This document shows, piece after piece, positions 46,119 through 60,021 of a DNA stretch of 64,000 bases. Made by a program: the position numbers and the translations under genes. The stretch is taken from assembly GCA_012861695.1 (NCBI GenBank), contig JAAOOA010000518.1, positions 1-64,000 on the forward strand, in the 5' to 3' direction. The notes below the pieces were generated by a model that did no database searches, was not told the DNA's origin, and worked only from the letters and a program-made list of their open reading frames with translations. Every line of letters begins with the position of its first letter. Within the stretch, counting starts at the first letter, position 1. Source of the DNA: Trematomus loennbergii. Lineage: Eukaryota > Chordata > Actinopteri > Perciformes > Nototheniidae.

Positions 46119-47347
46119 CCTGTTATACCCCATTCGGGGGAAAAAGCGCAGCATCTGCAAGAAACAGCGTCTGAGGGCTTCTTATATTTAAATGACGAAA
46201 TGATGGAAACTAGCTCAAAGCTAAATCTGGCACTGTTACGCTTGACACATTTGAATGTTTTAAGTGTTCATTACTGTGCATTGTCCCTGCCAAATAAACG
46301 ATTAAATAAATAAACCTATTAATGTGTCATACCCACTTAACTGGAAGAAACTCGGCTATCAAACAATATTAACCATTTTTAGCAAAACAAGACATAAGGG
46401 TTATAACAAAGGCTCTGAATTAGCCCTGAGCAAAAAATGCTAACACTTAGCACAGAACTCACGTTAAAATACCCTTATTACTTATCGGATCTGCAAAACA
46501 AGATATCGATTAGCAAGCTGAGATTGCACAGATTCGTATCATTACTGACCGATCCGAACTCGCGACATGAGAAACTAACAAAGACATCACACCACGTAGC
46601 ATTAGCTAGCCAACACAGCAATATGTCTTACCTTTGTTGTTTTCCGATCAAAAGTTGTCTTCAATGGCATTAAAACGATAAAAACGCTGCTGAAGGTTAA
46701 TCCATAGGTTAATCCAATGTGTCTGTGTCACTTTGAAATGATTTCTGATAATCCATCACCAATAAAACTAGTTTTCAGATTTCAGAGCATAAGGTTTCGC
46801 TTTGGGCATTGCCTCCAATGGTAACGTGTGTATGTGGAAATTCCACTTTGGTTCTATTGGCTCTAATGGTTCAAAAGAGATGTCAATCATCAAAATCGAC
46901 CAATGGGTTCCAGAGAAACGGCAAATACTCCCATATCCACCCAAATGACCCAGAGGTGGGATTTATTTTGCTAAATCTCTCTAAAAACGTCAAATGTCGC
47001 TTGTTTTGCATCAATCTTGATACAGGGTACTTATTATGTTGTAGTTTGGATTCCTAAAGCTTTTAGTCTACTATCCCATCATTCAAGGGTGGTTTTCACA
47101 ATAAGTAATGGTTTATTTTTGGACGGACACTATAATTTACATTTTTTTTTACTATGTTCAATCTGAATTTTTTTTAAAAATATCTATATTGATTCTGACT
47201 TTTCTACATCCAACTCAAAGGTTTATCATTGCTTTGAGAAGAAAGATTATTAATTTATCCCTTTTTAGAAGTGAAGATATTGTCATTTGTTCTGGGAATG
47301 TCATTTTTGAGCCTGAGACCTGAAAAACAGGCTTGGGCCTTAACAGG
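46119..47347. mobile_element. piggyBac-like TTAA element (1.2 kb), unit 3
   Basis: TTAA at 46115-46118 and 47348-47351; termini CCTGTTATACCCC and ..ggccttaacagg. Same insertion as 9658-10860. No transposase. Confidence 0.75.
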
Positions 47348-47351
47348 TTAA

Positions 47352-48232
47352 AGATATCAGCTTATCTTAGGTAAAATATCAATTTGTGCCATGTTTTTAG
47401 GTATAAAATGTCATATAATTCAGGCTATGAATGATATATGAACAAACCCTTCTGTAAAAACCTTCAAAATATTGATAGGAATATAACTGGAAGGTTTGGT
47501 GTATGTAAGTGCTACTGAAGTGGAAATTTCTCACTCAGAATATGAGAAAAAAACTAATTTTGAGAAAACGACCTTTAAAGATGGCTGTGTGGCGCTACCT
47601 AAACCCTCCTCTGGATAACAGCTTGCGCCTCGACACACTCCGTGAAGGTATTTTGTGTTCGGGGTCATTTAGTTTTTTGTCTAACCTTGCTTCGTGGAAG
47701 TGAAAATTGTTGTCGCCTTCTGTGAACGATTTTTTTCGCTGTTCTTTTGCCATTTTGAGATAAAAATTCCAGCGAAAGCTAAACCAGGAAGTCTTTTAGG
47801 ACACCACGTGACGCATCTGAACGAATCACGTTGTCAGAAATTGACACCAGTCAATGAGATTTCGTTTTTTGGTTTAAGACCCCTTTGTACACGATTGGTT
47901 GCTGATACAAAGGAAATGACCATATTTGGATCTGATGAGATTGTGCAGGAGAGACAGAGCTTTCCAACGATACCTCTGATTACATGGTTCAAACAGCAGT
48001 CGCGGTACTTTGTTACGTTAGAATGGTAACTTGGTGAATTTAGGATAAATCTACAGACGCAGACTGCTGCATTTAAGTGATTCTTCAACCGTTATTTAAC
48101 AACATTTGTTGAGAACAATTAGTTGAAAATGATAGCTCAATTACTTTTGTTTTTGTTCAAGAAGGCATGTTGCAAAAGACTGTCAAAAAATGTACTTAAT
48201 GAATGTCTCTCTCTGTATGTCTGTTGCTTTAG
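47352..48232 (+). other. 3' part of the intron before the finger exon, unit 3
   Basis: Homologue of 10865-11741; acceptor ctgttgctttag at its end. No gene. Confidence 0.6.
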
Positions 48233-49547
<1,315 letters not shown>

Positions 49548-49889
49548 TCCTTTTCTGAGTCAAGCTAGCATTCCCCCTGTTTTCTCCAAATGTAAGTGAC
49601 TTTACGTTCTAATAAACATGTTATTTTATGGACTACATTCAGACCACCCCAAATCCTGCCCTCCTCACACACTTAGCTATAGATGTGAATGCTCTGGTTA
49701 AAAATGTTCTTTTGATTTAGATAAATCAGCCTTTTCACATGTTTCTGTCTGTAACGTTGTGACGGCTGCACATTGATTTAAGGTTTTTTCTTCTAAACTG
49801 TAGTGGCAGGAGAAAAGGATTAAGGCATGTTGTTTATCATGAAATGAACTATGATACATGTACTGTATATTATCCTCGCAACTGCATTA
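49548..49889 (+). other. 3'UTR with poly(A) signal, unit 3
   Basis: AATAAA at 49611-49616; homologue of 34627-34949. Confidence 0.6.
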
Positions 49890-50211
49890 GTTAATGTCCA
49901 CTTTTATGTACAGTTTGAGGGTGTGGGTCATTAAGCCTCATCTGCATATTCACCTGTCGCGGCACGCCCAGAGGCTTTTTAGTGGGCGCGTCACCGGGAG
50001 GCCAGGGGTTGGTTCTCACGGGAGGAGGAAGTGTGTGTGGTGGCGAAGCGGGTATTCAGCGGGATATTTAAGTTTCCTCAGCATGTATATGTTAAAATGC
50101 AACGGGGATTTAACTGAAAAATAACTGAATGTGGATATTGCATCGACCGACCTGGAAGCACGTTTCCGTGGAGAGGACGCGCACAGATAAAGAGATTCTC
50201 TCCAATACAGG
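49890..50211 (+). promoter_or_regulatory. Putative second promoter and 5' exon, unit 3
   Basis: Homologue of 34950-35289: GC-rich block, gggatatttaag, donor (acag g/gtgaga) after 50211. Confidence 0.35.
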
Positions 50212-51185
50212 GTGAGATCGCTCCTTTGTGCCATGCCGATCATCGTGTTTTCTTTTTTTTGGATTATAGCCTAAATAGGCCTACAAACTTTTCAGTTTTT
50301 TGCTGCTGAAGTGCGCAGGAGCAAAATGATCAAAACACTAAGACACGTTAGGTATGAGAAGTGATAAAGTACATTTGTAACGTTCTTGTTTCTTTTAACA
50401 AACATTGTTCTAGTGAAACTCTGATATAATATTATTTTATGTTCATTATTTGACTTCATTGTGACGGCCGTTAGTTTTCTGTGTTCTCAGTAAATGTGAT
50501 TCTTGCTGCTGTAATAATCTGAGCTGTGAACTTAAAACTTGTTTTCTATTTTCTCACTAAAGTTGTCGATACAAAGAGACTCTTTGACTCATCATTAGAA
50601 ACTGTTTAATGTTTTATAATTACTTACAATCACTTGCATTAGGTTTTTAATTAATGGTCTTTATTTGAACTGCAGCTATATTGAAAAGGAATAATTTGTT
50701 TGTTTAGTAAATTAGTAATTTCTTCCCAGAATTCATCATTTATTTTTTGCAAAGTGATTTTTGTTCCTCTCTTAAATAAAAATGTTTAATGCCTCATCTG
50801 CAAAATGTTATTGTTTTTTTTACGTTTTTTTATTTTATTCATTATATATTTTATATGTATTCATAATTAGAGCAACTGTCAACAAAACAGGTTAAATCAT
50901 TTTTCTTTTAATAGATTTGCTTTTCTTGGTTTTCCAGTTTTTATTTCCCCCATGTGTTGCTGTAGTTTCACCACTTGATGGCACTGTCTGTTTTTCCCCC
51001 TGGATTTCAATGAAGTTTATTGAAAAACGACATAGTGGCCAACTGCGGTACTACAACTTCCGTGTCAGTCCGTGACGTGACGGAGTCCAAAAAGAAACGT
51101 CTTTAAATCAGCGGATACTTTAAAAAAAAATTATATAAACTACCCGGTATGAACTCTTTTATAGCCTTTATTTTAGGTTTTAAAA
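50212..51185 (+). other. Downstream tail, unit 3
   Basis: Homologue of 35290-37390 without the TTAA element; the empty TTAA target is at 50786-50789. No gene. Confidence 0.5.
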
Positions 51186-51189
51186 AGTC

Positions 51190-51571
51190 AAGTGCTCGGC
51201 GCAGTTGTCGGCGAAATGTCGCTCCTCTGTTTTAATTGAAACACCTCCTTATATCTGTTAGCGTAACTAGCTAGCACCAGATGCTAACAACAACAAGAAC
51301 ATGTAAGGTGTGCCTCGCTCGCGCCACACATACACACACCCTCCCGGTCCTCCCGATGGCCAGTCCGGGCCTGCCAGTGAGCGTGGAAGTGTGTTCTGCC
51401 ACAAGCGGGCGGCAGGAGCGGGGCTGTCAGCATCAGCTTGGAGATGGTATTTTAAACTTGATGCGCTCTGAAACTACGGGGCGGCCGAGGACGAAAAATA
51501 CACATGCGTTAATCGCGTTAATTTTTTTGTTGCGTTAACGTGTTATTAACGCGTTAACTTGACAGCCCTAG
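51190..51571. mobile_element. hAT-type element 3' end, unit 3
   Basis: Same as 37751-38143; ends cgcgttaacttgacagccc then tag. Confidence 0.6.
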
Positions 51572-51861
51572 CTTAGACACATGCATCCAATCGGCTCTAT
51601 ACGCAGACGATGGGGCTATTTGGATGAGGGGAAGAAATGCCCCATACGTAAGGGAGAATATAGGTAGAGCGATTAAAAAAGCGTAGAGGTGGTCATATAA
51701 CTGGGGATTCAAAATGTCAGAAAGGTAGCAAGTCACGCTACATGGTATTTACAAACAAACGCAAGATTGATGGCCAACAGCTAACACTATATGATCGTCC
51801 AATGACAAAGGTGAATGAGTTCAAATACCTAGCACTGTGGTTTGAGGACAGAGGGTGTAGT

Positions 51862-52010
51862 TTTTTCTCATACTGATATTCTGAACAAACTGTGCTGTTG
51901 TATTTGCTGTAAAGTGTCTTTACTGTAGGGTATTTTATATATGTACAGCACTTTGGCTCGACCAAAAATCGTTTAAAAATGTGCTATATAATTAAAACTT
52001 GATTTGATAG
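51862..52010 (+). mobile_element. L2-like LINE 3' tail nested in LINE, unit 4
   Basis: Same insertion as 38425-38590 with a shorter (ttgat)n tail. Confidence 0.72.
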
Positions 52011-52949
52011 CAAATATCAATGGAAAATGCATATTAATCAAGTGGAAACAAAATGCAAAAAACTATTACATTTATTGCGAGGTGTAGCTGGATGCAACTG
52101 GGGCGCAGGCAAACAAGCATTAATAGACATTTACAGATCAATTATGAGGTCCACAATAGATTATGGTTGTATAGTGTATGGAGCAGCAGCAAAAACATCG
52201 CTTTTAGGTTAGGGTTAGGGGTTATGTAGCGGCTGTGTATTGGAGCGATAAAGTCATCCCCTATCAATGCAGTGCTGATAGAAGCAGGAGAGACGCATCT
52301 GGAGATCAGAAGAGAGAAACTTGCTCTGTCATACTGGGTCAGGCTACAAGGAAGTGGAGAAGAAATATTACAAACAGAATATTACAGGATTGCTGGGAAT
52401 ATACAAAGTTCCAGGGGCGTGGGTTTGGCTGGACGAGTAAGGAGAGAACGAGGGCATATGGAGTGGAGAATCACGTTTGCCAAAGCAACCCCATTTAGCC
52501 GTGTTCCTCCATGGCTTTTCCCAGAAGCTAAAATAGATATGAGTATTGTAGAAAGGAAAAAAGAGTGGCAAATAAATGAAGTGGGAATTAAAACAAGTAT
52601 GTATCTGAACGAAAAGTACTACAATTACCTACAAATGTACACAGAGGGTTCTAAGAACAAGGAAGAGTGTGTTGGAGTTGTTATACATCCCAGGCTTTAA
52701 AATATCGATTTCAAAAAGAGCGTCAGATCAATTATCAGTGTACACAGCAGAAATGCTGGCAGTAATAATAGGATTACAGTGGGTTGAAGAGGTCAGACCA
52801 GATAGGTTGGTGATATGCACAGATTCATTGTCCATATTCAAAAGCATACAGTCAACAACAACTGCCAGAGAAGACATTCTCATAGAACTGAACCACAGCC
52901 TGTTAAGACTGCACAGAGGCGGCATAGATCTGCAGTTCTGCTGGATGCC

Positions 52950-53142
52950 TGCTCATGAGGGGGTGAAAGGGAACGAGTGTGCTCATGAGGGGGTGAAAGG
53001 GAACGAGTGTGCTGATGAGGGGGTGAAAGGGAACGAGTGTGCTGATGAGGGGGTGAAAGGGAACGAGTGTGCTCATGAGGGGGTGAAAGGGAACGAGTGT
53101 GCTCATGAGGGGGTGAAAGGAAACGAGTGTGCTGATAAATGA
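52950..53142 (+). repeat. 30-bp satellite from the RNase H motif, 6 units (unit 4)
   Basis: Six in-frame units encoding (H/D)EGVKGNECA, then a stop after ADK. Compare ~20 units at 39533-40136. Confidence 0.95.
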
Positions 53143-53823
53143 GCAAAAAGTGCACTACAAAAGGAAATCACATTACCAGTTCAACTTGGAGAAGGAGAAG
53201 GAAAAGCAGTCATTAAGAAGAAAGGGATGGAGATCTGGCAGAAAAGGTGGGAGGAAGACCAGAAAGGCAAAGAGTATCACAAAGTTCAAAAGACAATCAC
53301 AATTAATATTTATAAAGAAACAGAAGGGAGGAAATCATGATAGCTAGACTCAGACTAAATCACACAGCATTGAATGGTACGCTGTATGTCATGGGGAAAA
53401 GTGACAGAGATAAGTGTGGGAGCTGTGGAGTAAAAGAAGATGTAGAACATATCTTGTTACATTGTGACATCTATAAAGCTGAAAGAGAAAAGCTAAAGGC
53501 TGACGTTTTCGAGGCGGAGAGGGAGTGGAGTGGTTGGTGTTTTGGGAACAAAAGGAGAGGGAGTGAGAGCTACCAGAAAGGCACTGTTTGCCTTCTTGAG
53601 TGAAATTGGGGTTGGGAAAATAATTTGACAATGGGTCAGGAAAGATCATAGATTTTTATTTTTGTTTTATTTGTTTCATGTTTTTTGTTGATTTATTTAT
53701 ATTTTTGATTAGATCATAGGTTGAGAGATGGAATGATTATGATGATTCATACTCTTGTACAGTAGGTGGCGGTATGCACCTTTTAAAATCAAGAGAAGAA
53801 GAAGACTGAATGAGAGCGGGAGA

Positions 53824-54153
53824 TGGGAGGCGGGGCTTATGGGAACACTCTACTGCGCATGCTCTGTGGGCCCACATCCCGGTACTTCTGCTCTCGACCA
53901 TGCTCTCAGGCAGGATCCAGTTGTTGTAAAGCTTCCATCAGTCGGAGTCTCTATCAGCTCTCATTCATATTAATCTGTGATATATTAGAATATAACCCGT
54001 TCCTCTCAGGAGAAGAAGAGACGAGAGGAGCTTTAGAACAATTCCACCTCTTCATCCGGGTCCTTATCTGCTGCTAGCTGCTTCATGCTAGGTGGCTAAT
54101 GCTAGTCGGTGAACATCAACAAACTGAAGAACAAAGAGGAGCAGGAACACCGG
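53824..54153 (+). promoter_or_regulatory. Promoter and non-coding exon 1, unit 4
   Basis: GC box (gggaggcggggc), NRF1-like tgcgcatgct (~53853) and donor after 54153. Almost identical to unit 1. Confidence 0.55.
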
Positions 54154-54294
54154 GTAATACTGTGTACTTTTACTATAATACTGTGTACTTTTACTATAGC
54201 ACTGAGTTGTTTTACTACTGATAACACTGAGTACTTTAAAACTGATAATACTTGGTACTTTTTTAATTTGGAGCTGTTAATCGATCATTCCTCA

Positions 54295-54872
54295 CAGCAG
54301 GCTAACCAAGATGGCAGCGCAGACAGCAGCAGCTAGCTCTCCCGAGTCTTCAGTGTTTTTAACGTGTGTTCGTCTAGTTCACTTCTAACATCCCGAACCG
54401 ATAGTACCGTCAGGAGTATACAGTACAGTCGTGAGTTCTTGCTGGACAAGGAAATAACAACAAAACAAACAATAGACGCCACGCTGGCAGAGGTACTCAG
54501 CGGCTTTGGAATACGTTCAACCTCGTGCTGAATAGCCCGCTATTCCGAGCATCATGGCTAATGTTCGCTCACTGGACAATAACATGGACATCATAAGACT
54601 ACTCCGGTCGACCCAGAGTGGGATGAGAGAGGGCTGTGTGTACGTTTTGACGGAATCATGGCTAAATGACAACATCCCAGACTCTGCCATTCAGCTCGAC
54701 CGGCTAACATGCTATCGCTCAGACAGAGCTACGGTTAGCGGGGGGAGAGCCGCGGTGTGATTGTTTACATCAGTGATGCTTGGTGTAGGGACGCTGTGGT
54801 TTTCTACAAACACTGTTCGCCGCTGGCGGAGTTTATGTTCGTGAAGTGCAGGCCTTTCCATCTTACCCTAAC
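54295..54872 (+). mobile_element. LINE apurinic endonuclease fragment, unit 4
   Basis: Best-kept copy: from 54554 ANVRSLDNNMD, VYVLTESWLNDNIPDSAIQL, DRLTCYRSDRA, then a shift near 54745; WCRDAVVFYKHCSP follows in another frame. Confidence 0.77.
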
Positions 54873-54974
54873 CTGCTAGCAGGATGGAGTTAATTTCTTC
54901 CCACCTCTGCTGTTAAGCTACTTCTTAGCTGTATATTGGTTTTGTGTTGACTGTAGTGTTAATACTTATTTCAG

Positions 54975-55040
54975 AGACCCAGCAGGAGAAGGAGCACTGA
55001 GAGCAGCATGGAGGAGAACAAAGAGACCCCCAGAACTCAG
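54975..55040 (+). CDS. Coding exon 2, unit 4, first copy
   Basis: Acceptor tatttcag, ATG 55008, MEENKETPRTQ, donor gtcagtg after 55040. agcagg 5'UTR variant as at 1508. Confidence 0.68.
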
Positions 55041-55199
55041 GTCAGTGTTCACTTCGTCACAATATATTCCTAACACTGTATCCCTTACACTGGGGTACAT
55101 TTGTGTTATTTAAGGACTTTAAACCTGTACTTTTGTTTAAGGATAAACAACCTTGAACATTGTGGGTTTTATTTTACAGACTCTTATATTTAGATATGG

Positions 55200-56368
55200 G
55201 TTCAGGTGTATATCCGTATGTAGTGTCTCTACTTTAAAGAGTCCTCTCCTGCAGATGTTCAGGTGTATATCAGTATGTAGTATCTCTACTTTAAAGAGTC
55301 CTCTCCTGCAGATGTTCAGGTGTATATCAGTAGTAGTCTCTACTTTAAAGAGTCCTCTCCTGCTGATGTTCAGGTGTATATCAGTATGTAGTGTCTCTAC
55401 TTTAAAGAGTCCTCTCCTGCTGATGTTCAGGTGTATATCAGTATGTCTCTACTTTAAAGAGTCCTCTCCTGCTGATGTTCAGGTGTATATCAGTGTGTAG
55501 TGTCTCTACTTTAAAGAGTCCTCTCCTGCTGATGTTCAGGTGTATCAGTAGTAGTGTCTCTACTTTAAAGAGTCCTCTCCTGCTGATGTTCAGGTGTATA
55601 TCAGTATGTAGTGTCTCTACTTTAAAGAGTCCTCTCCTGCTGATGTTCAGGTGTATATCAGTATGTAGTGTCTCTACTTTAAAGAGTCCTCTCCTGCTGA
55701 TGTTCAGGTGTTATCAGTATGTAGTGTCTCTACTTTAAAGAGTCCTCTCCTGCTGATGTTCAGGTGTATATCAGTATGTAGTGTCTCTACTTTAAAGAGT
55801 CCTCTCCTGCTGATGTTCAGGTGTATCAGTAGTGTCTCTACTTTAAAGAGTCCTCTCCTGCTGATGTTCAGGTGTATATCAGTATGTAGTGTCTCTACTT
55901 TAAAGAGTCCTCTCCTGCTGATGTTCAGGTGTATATCAGTATGTAGTGTCTTACTTTAAAGAGTCCTCTCCTGCTGATGTTCAGGTGTATATCAGTATGT
56001 AGTTCTCTACTTTAAAGAGTCCTCTCCTGCTGATGTTCAGGTGTATATCAGTATGTAGTGTCTCTACTTTAAAGAGTCCTCTCCTGCTGATGTTCAGGTG
56101 TATATCAGTATGTAGTCTCTACTTTAAAGAGTCCTCTCCTGCTGATGTTCAGGTGTATATCAGTATGTAGTGTCTCTACTTTAAAGAGTCCTCTCCTGCT
56201 GATGTTCAGGTGTATATAGTGTCTCTACTTTAAAGAGTCCTCTCCTGCTGATGTTCAGGTGTATATCAGTATGTAGTGTCTCTACTTTAAAGAGTCCTCT
56301 CCTGCTGATGTTCAGGTGTATATCAGTATGTAGTGTCTCTACTTTAAAGAGTCCTCTCCTGCTGATGT
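55200..56368 (+). repeat. 57-bp minisatellite array, unit 4, array 1
   Basis: About 21 units with many short variants; starts with two units ending ctcctgcagatgttcag, as in unit 1. Confidence 0.97.
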
Positions 56369-56865
56369 AGTTTTGAATCCAAAATAGGTACTTTACGTGA
56401 TTCATGTAGATCTGCAATACAAATATTTTTTTGGGGGGGGGGTCTGGGACCCGGAGTAATCTGCGTCCGGGAGCTGTTATGTGCCATCATGAAGCGCATG
56501 GTGTTATTTTTTTATATATTATAATGAAGCGCGAGCTGTGTGCTCGAGTCTTCCTGTCTGTCGGCTGAACTCTGCTGCTCTGCGATGAGGGTCTAGCTTC
56601 AGCAGCTACATTACCTACGGGTGCGTTCGTTAATAGTAACTGTGCGGTCCGAGTCACTGTGGCACAGACTGGACCGCTGTTAGAACGAGCCGTTCAGGTG
56701 TTCAGTGCAGAGCTCGCTGTCGGAGCGGCAGAGTGTGATGTGAACTGAAACGTTTTTCTGTCGCAATATTATTTAAGGAATCGTTGAGCTAGCAAACTAT
56801 ATACATTGTCACATCTGCTAACGTTAGCTTTAGCCTTCGTTTTCTAATAGTTTTTTTCATAGGCT
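56369..56865 (+). other. Conserved non-coding block after array 1, unit 4
   Basis: Homologue of 2889-3393. No gene. Confidence 0.5.
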
Positions 56866-56867
56866 AT

Positions 56868-57110
56868 AAACAGTGGTCGTACAAGTATAGATATTATACT
56901 TGAGTAAAAGTAGAAGTACTCAGATCTTGTACTAGAATAAAAGTAGAAGTACCAGAGTGTAGGAACAATCCTGCAATCAAAATGTTCCTCAAGTAAAAGT
57001 AGAAAAGTATTATCATCAAAATAGTGAAAGTAGCGACAGTAAAAGTAGTCATTGTGCAGATTGGTCCATTTCAGAATAATATATGATGTGTTTTATAATG
57101 ATTGATCATT
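56868..57110 (+). repeat. Interspersed fish repeat (agtaaaagta-type), unit 4
   Basis: Homologue of 3394-3640. Confidence 0.6.
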
Positions 57111-57736
57111 CAAGTTTTATCAAAGCTGGTAAAGGTGCAGCTCGTTTGAACGACTTTGTATACTGCAGGGTTGCTTGTGAATTTACTCCAGAGGCCTGTA
57201 CTACGAAGTCGGATTTTCGCTTGGCGAGCTAACTTCAGGAAAACTCTGGGTTTCCGGTCCTACGACGTTGGTTATTTTCTTAACAGGCTAGCCTGTCCGG
57301 AGCAGGTTAGGTCCAGGCTAAGAGATCAACTCAGTGAATGCACCGCCTGCTGACCAATCAGAGCTCAGTGTGCGAGTTTAAAGCGATCAAGTCATATTAC
57401 AGGAGAAAGGAAATCAGTTTAGACTGCCGTTGCAGGAAAGACGGCCGGCAAAAATCACAGACTGTGTGAAAATGAATAGAATATCACCTCCCATCTTCAG
57501 AGCAATCCGACTATTATAACATTAGCGTTAAGAAACGTACTTACATATCTGCCACGACATAAGTAACCGGATCAAAGTAACATTAAGCACTGTGAGTGCA
57601 GACGTCGATGTGTTCCATTATCATTCATATCAATCATCAAATGTATCATATATTTCCTATCTGAGTCAGCTTCTTGAGCCGTATCTGGCCGTGCAACACT
57701 CAGTGTCACATACTGTATGCAGAAGTATTATTTTAA
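57111..57736 (+). other. Intronic repeat-derived sequence, unit 4
   Basis: Homologue of 3641-4265. No gene. Confidence 0.4.
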
Positions 57737-58569
57737 AGGAGAGGTGTCATGCTTTTCCGGTTATTACCCGTACCCTTGTGTGTTATGAAGGTCTTTTGCA
57801 TGTAAACGGTGTGCAGAGTCAAAATCCTCAAAGTACACCCTGTAGCGAGTAAAACTCTAACACAGAAAATACCTCCCCAAAACGCCTCGTTGGAGATACT
57901 TCATTGTCCATTTGATTCTTCCGGGACGGCATGATGTCAAGCCGTACCCGGAACGAAAATCCGGAGCCGTTATCCGTGGAGCCGTTACGTCCGTGAGCGT
58001 ACCGCGGAGCCGTTACGCTAAGCCCCCGCTGATTGGTTCAAATTGACCAATCCACAGACTTCCTCACACACACATCTGTGTGCAGGGAGCAGGCAGCTCT
58101 GCTGATTTCTCCTCCCTGGCTGCAGGCTGATAACAGACAGTTGGGATCTCGGCGAAATTCTCTCTGCAGACCCATTCTCACAGCGTTTATCAACCTTTTT
58201 CTTACTCAATATCAAGCCACACTTATTGTTTTTACTTCGGATGTGACTTTGTGTGTGCTCAGGATGAGTTTGGCTGTGTTTCGCTATGTATCCTAAACAA
58301 GGAAACAACACCTCCACGGAGCTCAGCGCGATTCACAACGTCCCGACCAATCAGAGCACACTGTGCTCACAGGGAGGGGGGGGGCTGGAGCTATTGGAGC
58401 TACAACGAGCCGTTAAAGGCAGAGAGTGAAATTCAGTGAATACACGTAGTTTACAGAGATGCTGTATGAGAAACCAATGCGAGTTTGGAAAAATGCACAA
58501 TATAAATCTATTTTAGTAGACCTCAACAATGGAATTATGATCAGTGGAAATGGCCATGACACCTCTCCT
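57737..58569. mobile_element. TTAA-flanked DNA transposon remnant, unit 4
   Basis: TIR aggagaggtgtcatg, TTAA at 57733-57736 and 58570-58573. Only one 19-bp repeat unit (~58160) and a locally rearranged gagccgttacgtccgtg stretch near 57960-58015. Confidence 0.75.
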
Positions 58570-58756
58570 TTAAGCAATACATTAAGTTGACGAAACACTC
58601 GAGTCAAATGTAATTGAAGTCAGATCCACTCGTGTCGTCGGGGCAGTGATTTCATAAACCTGTTAATGTACGCATTCAAACACTTTTTCTTTTACCAGCT
58701 GTATTCACCTTGCACGTGCAACTATGTGACTTTCATCCTGGATAAAGTGTTTAAGT

Positions 58757-58900
58757 CAGGGGTCTGCAACCTTTTTGACCAGAAGAGCCATTTTGCCCCC
58801 TTTTCAAACACTTTTTTTTGTCTGGAGCCGCAAAACATATTTGTTGTATATATTGTTATATCATAGACAAAAACTACAGTTTTTGCATTTATTATGTATA
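58757..58900 (+). mobile_element. hAT-like terminus remnant, unit 4
   Basis: caggggtctgcaacc start; homologue of 5292-5430. Confidence 0.45.
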
Positions 58901-59316
58901 TGTTAACAAGTAAACTAGCTGTTCACACTATTCCTAATATTACCCATAAATATTAGCAGATTCTATTTTATTTTTAAAACATATTGATGTAAATACATAC
59001 ACACATCGGTATGTTGTATGAATATTGCAAATCAAAACCTTTATTCACTACTTATTACCAAAAATCGTAGTTCTATCTCCGGTAATCATGCATTCAAATG
59101 TCCCGCCACGAACTTCCGGAGAACTATTGATTCTCCCTGAACAACGTGACGATCAAGCATTTTGGACTTCCGTTGTCATAACTCTCTCTCTATATGGCGC
59201 TGCCTAACCCTAACCTGCTAGCAGGATGGAGTTAATTTCTTCCCACCTCTGCTGTTAAGCTACTTCTTAGCTGTAGATTGGTTTTGTGTTGACTGTAATG
59301 TTAATACTTATTTCAG
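58901..59316 (+). other. AT-rich intronic sequence before exon 2b, unit 4
   Basis: Homologue of 5431-5847. No gene. Confidence 0.5.
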
Positions 59317-59382
59317 AGACCCAGACGGAGAAGGAGCACTGAGAGCAGCATGGAGGAGAACAAAGAGACCCCCAGAACTCAG
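59317..59382 (+). CDS. Coding exon 2, unit 4, second copy
   Basis: Acceptor tatttcag, ATG 59350, MEENKETPRTQ, donor gtcagtg after 59382. agacgg variant as at 5848. Confidence 0.65.
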
Positions 59383-59542
59383 GTCAGTGTTCACTTCATC
59401 ACAATATATTCCTAACACTGCTATCCCTTACACTGGGGCACATTTGTGTTATTTAAGGACTTTAAACCTGTACTTTTGTTTAAGGAGAAAACAAACTTGA
59501 ACATTGTGAGTTTTATTTTACAGACTCTTATATTTAGATATG

Positions 59543-60003
59543 GGTTCAGGTGTATATCCGTATGTAGTGTCTCTACTTTAAAGAGTCCTCTCCTGCTGAT
59601 GTTCAGGTGTATATCAGTATGTAGTGTCTCTACTTTAAAGAGTCCTCTCCTGCTGATGTTCAGGTGTATATCGGTATGTAGTGTCTCTACTTTAAAGAGT
59701 CCTCTCCTGCAGATGTTCAGGTGTATATCAGTATGTAGTGTCTCTGCTTTAAAGAGTCCTCTCCTGCTGATGTTCAGGTGTATATCAGTATGTAGTGTCT
59801 CTACTTTAAAGAGTCCTCTCCTGCTGATGTTCAGGTGTATATCAGTATGTAGTGTCTCTACTTTAAAGAGTCCTCTCCTGCTGATGTTCAGGTGTATCAG
59901 TAGTATGTAGTGTCTCTACTTTAAAGAGTCCTCTCCTGCTGATGTTCAGGTGTATATCAGTATGTAGTGTCTCTACTTTAAAGAGTCCTCTCTTGCTGAT
60001 TTT
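59543..60003 (+). repeat. 57-bp minisatellite array, unit 4, array 2
   Basis: About eight units; the last is broken (ctcttgctgattttcatgtg) where the next element begins without its normal left end. Confidence 0.95.
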
Positions 60004-60021
60004 CATGTGTGTATATGTAGG

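Larger units (their letters stand above)
51572..53630 (+). mobile_element. 3' half of I-clade (Nimb-like) LINE, unit 4, decayed
   Basis: Same parts as 38144-40625: SLYADDGAIW near 51598, HINQVETKCKK, RNase H from YTEGSK (~52640) through TAEMLAV, CTDSLSIFKS, FCWMPAHEGVKGNE (~52950), then the C-terminal zinc-knuckle (CGSCGVKEDVEH). The RNase H frame is better kept than in unit 3: 52669-53142 is open over 157 codons. Stops and shifts upstream still make it dead. Confidence 0.82.
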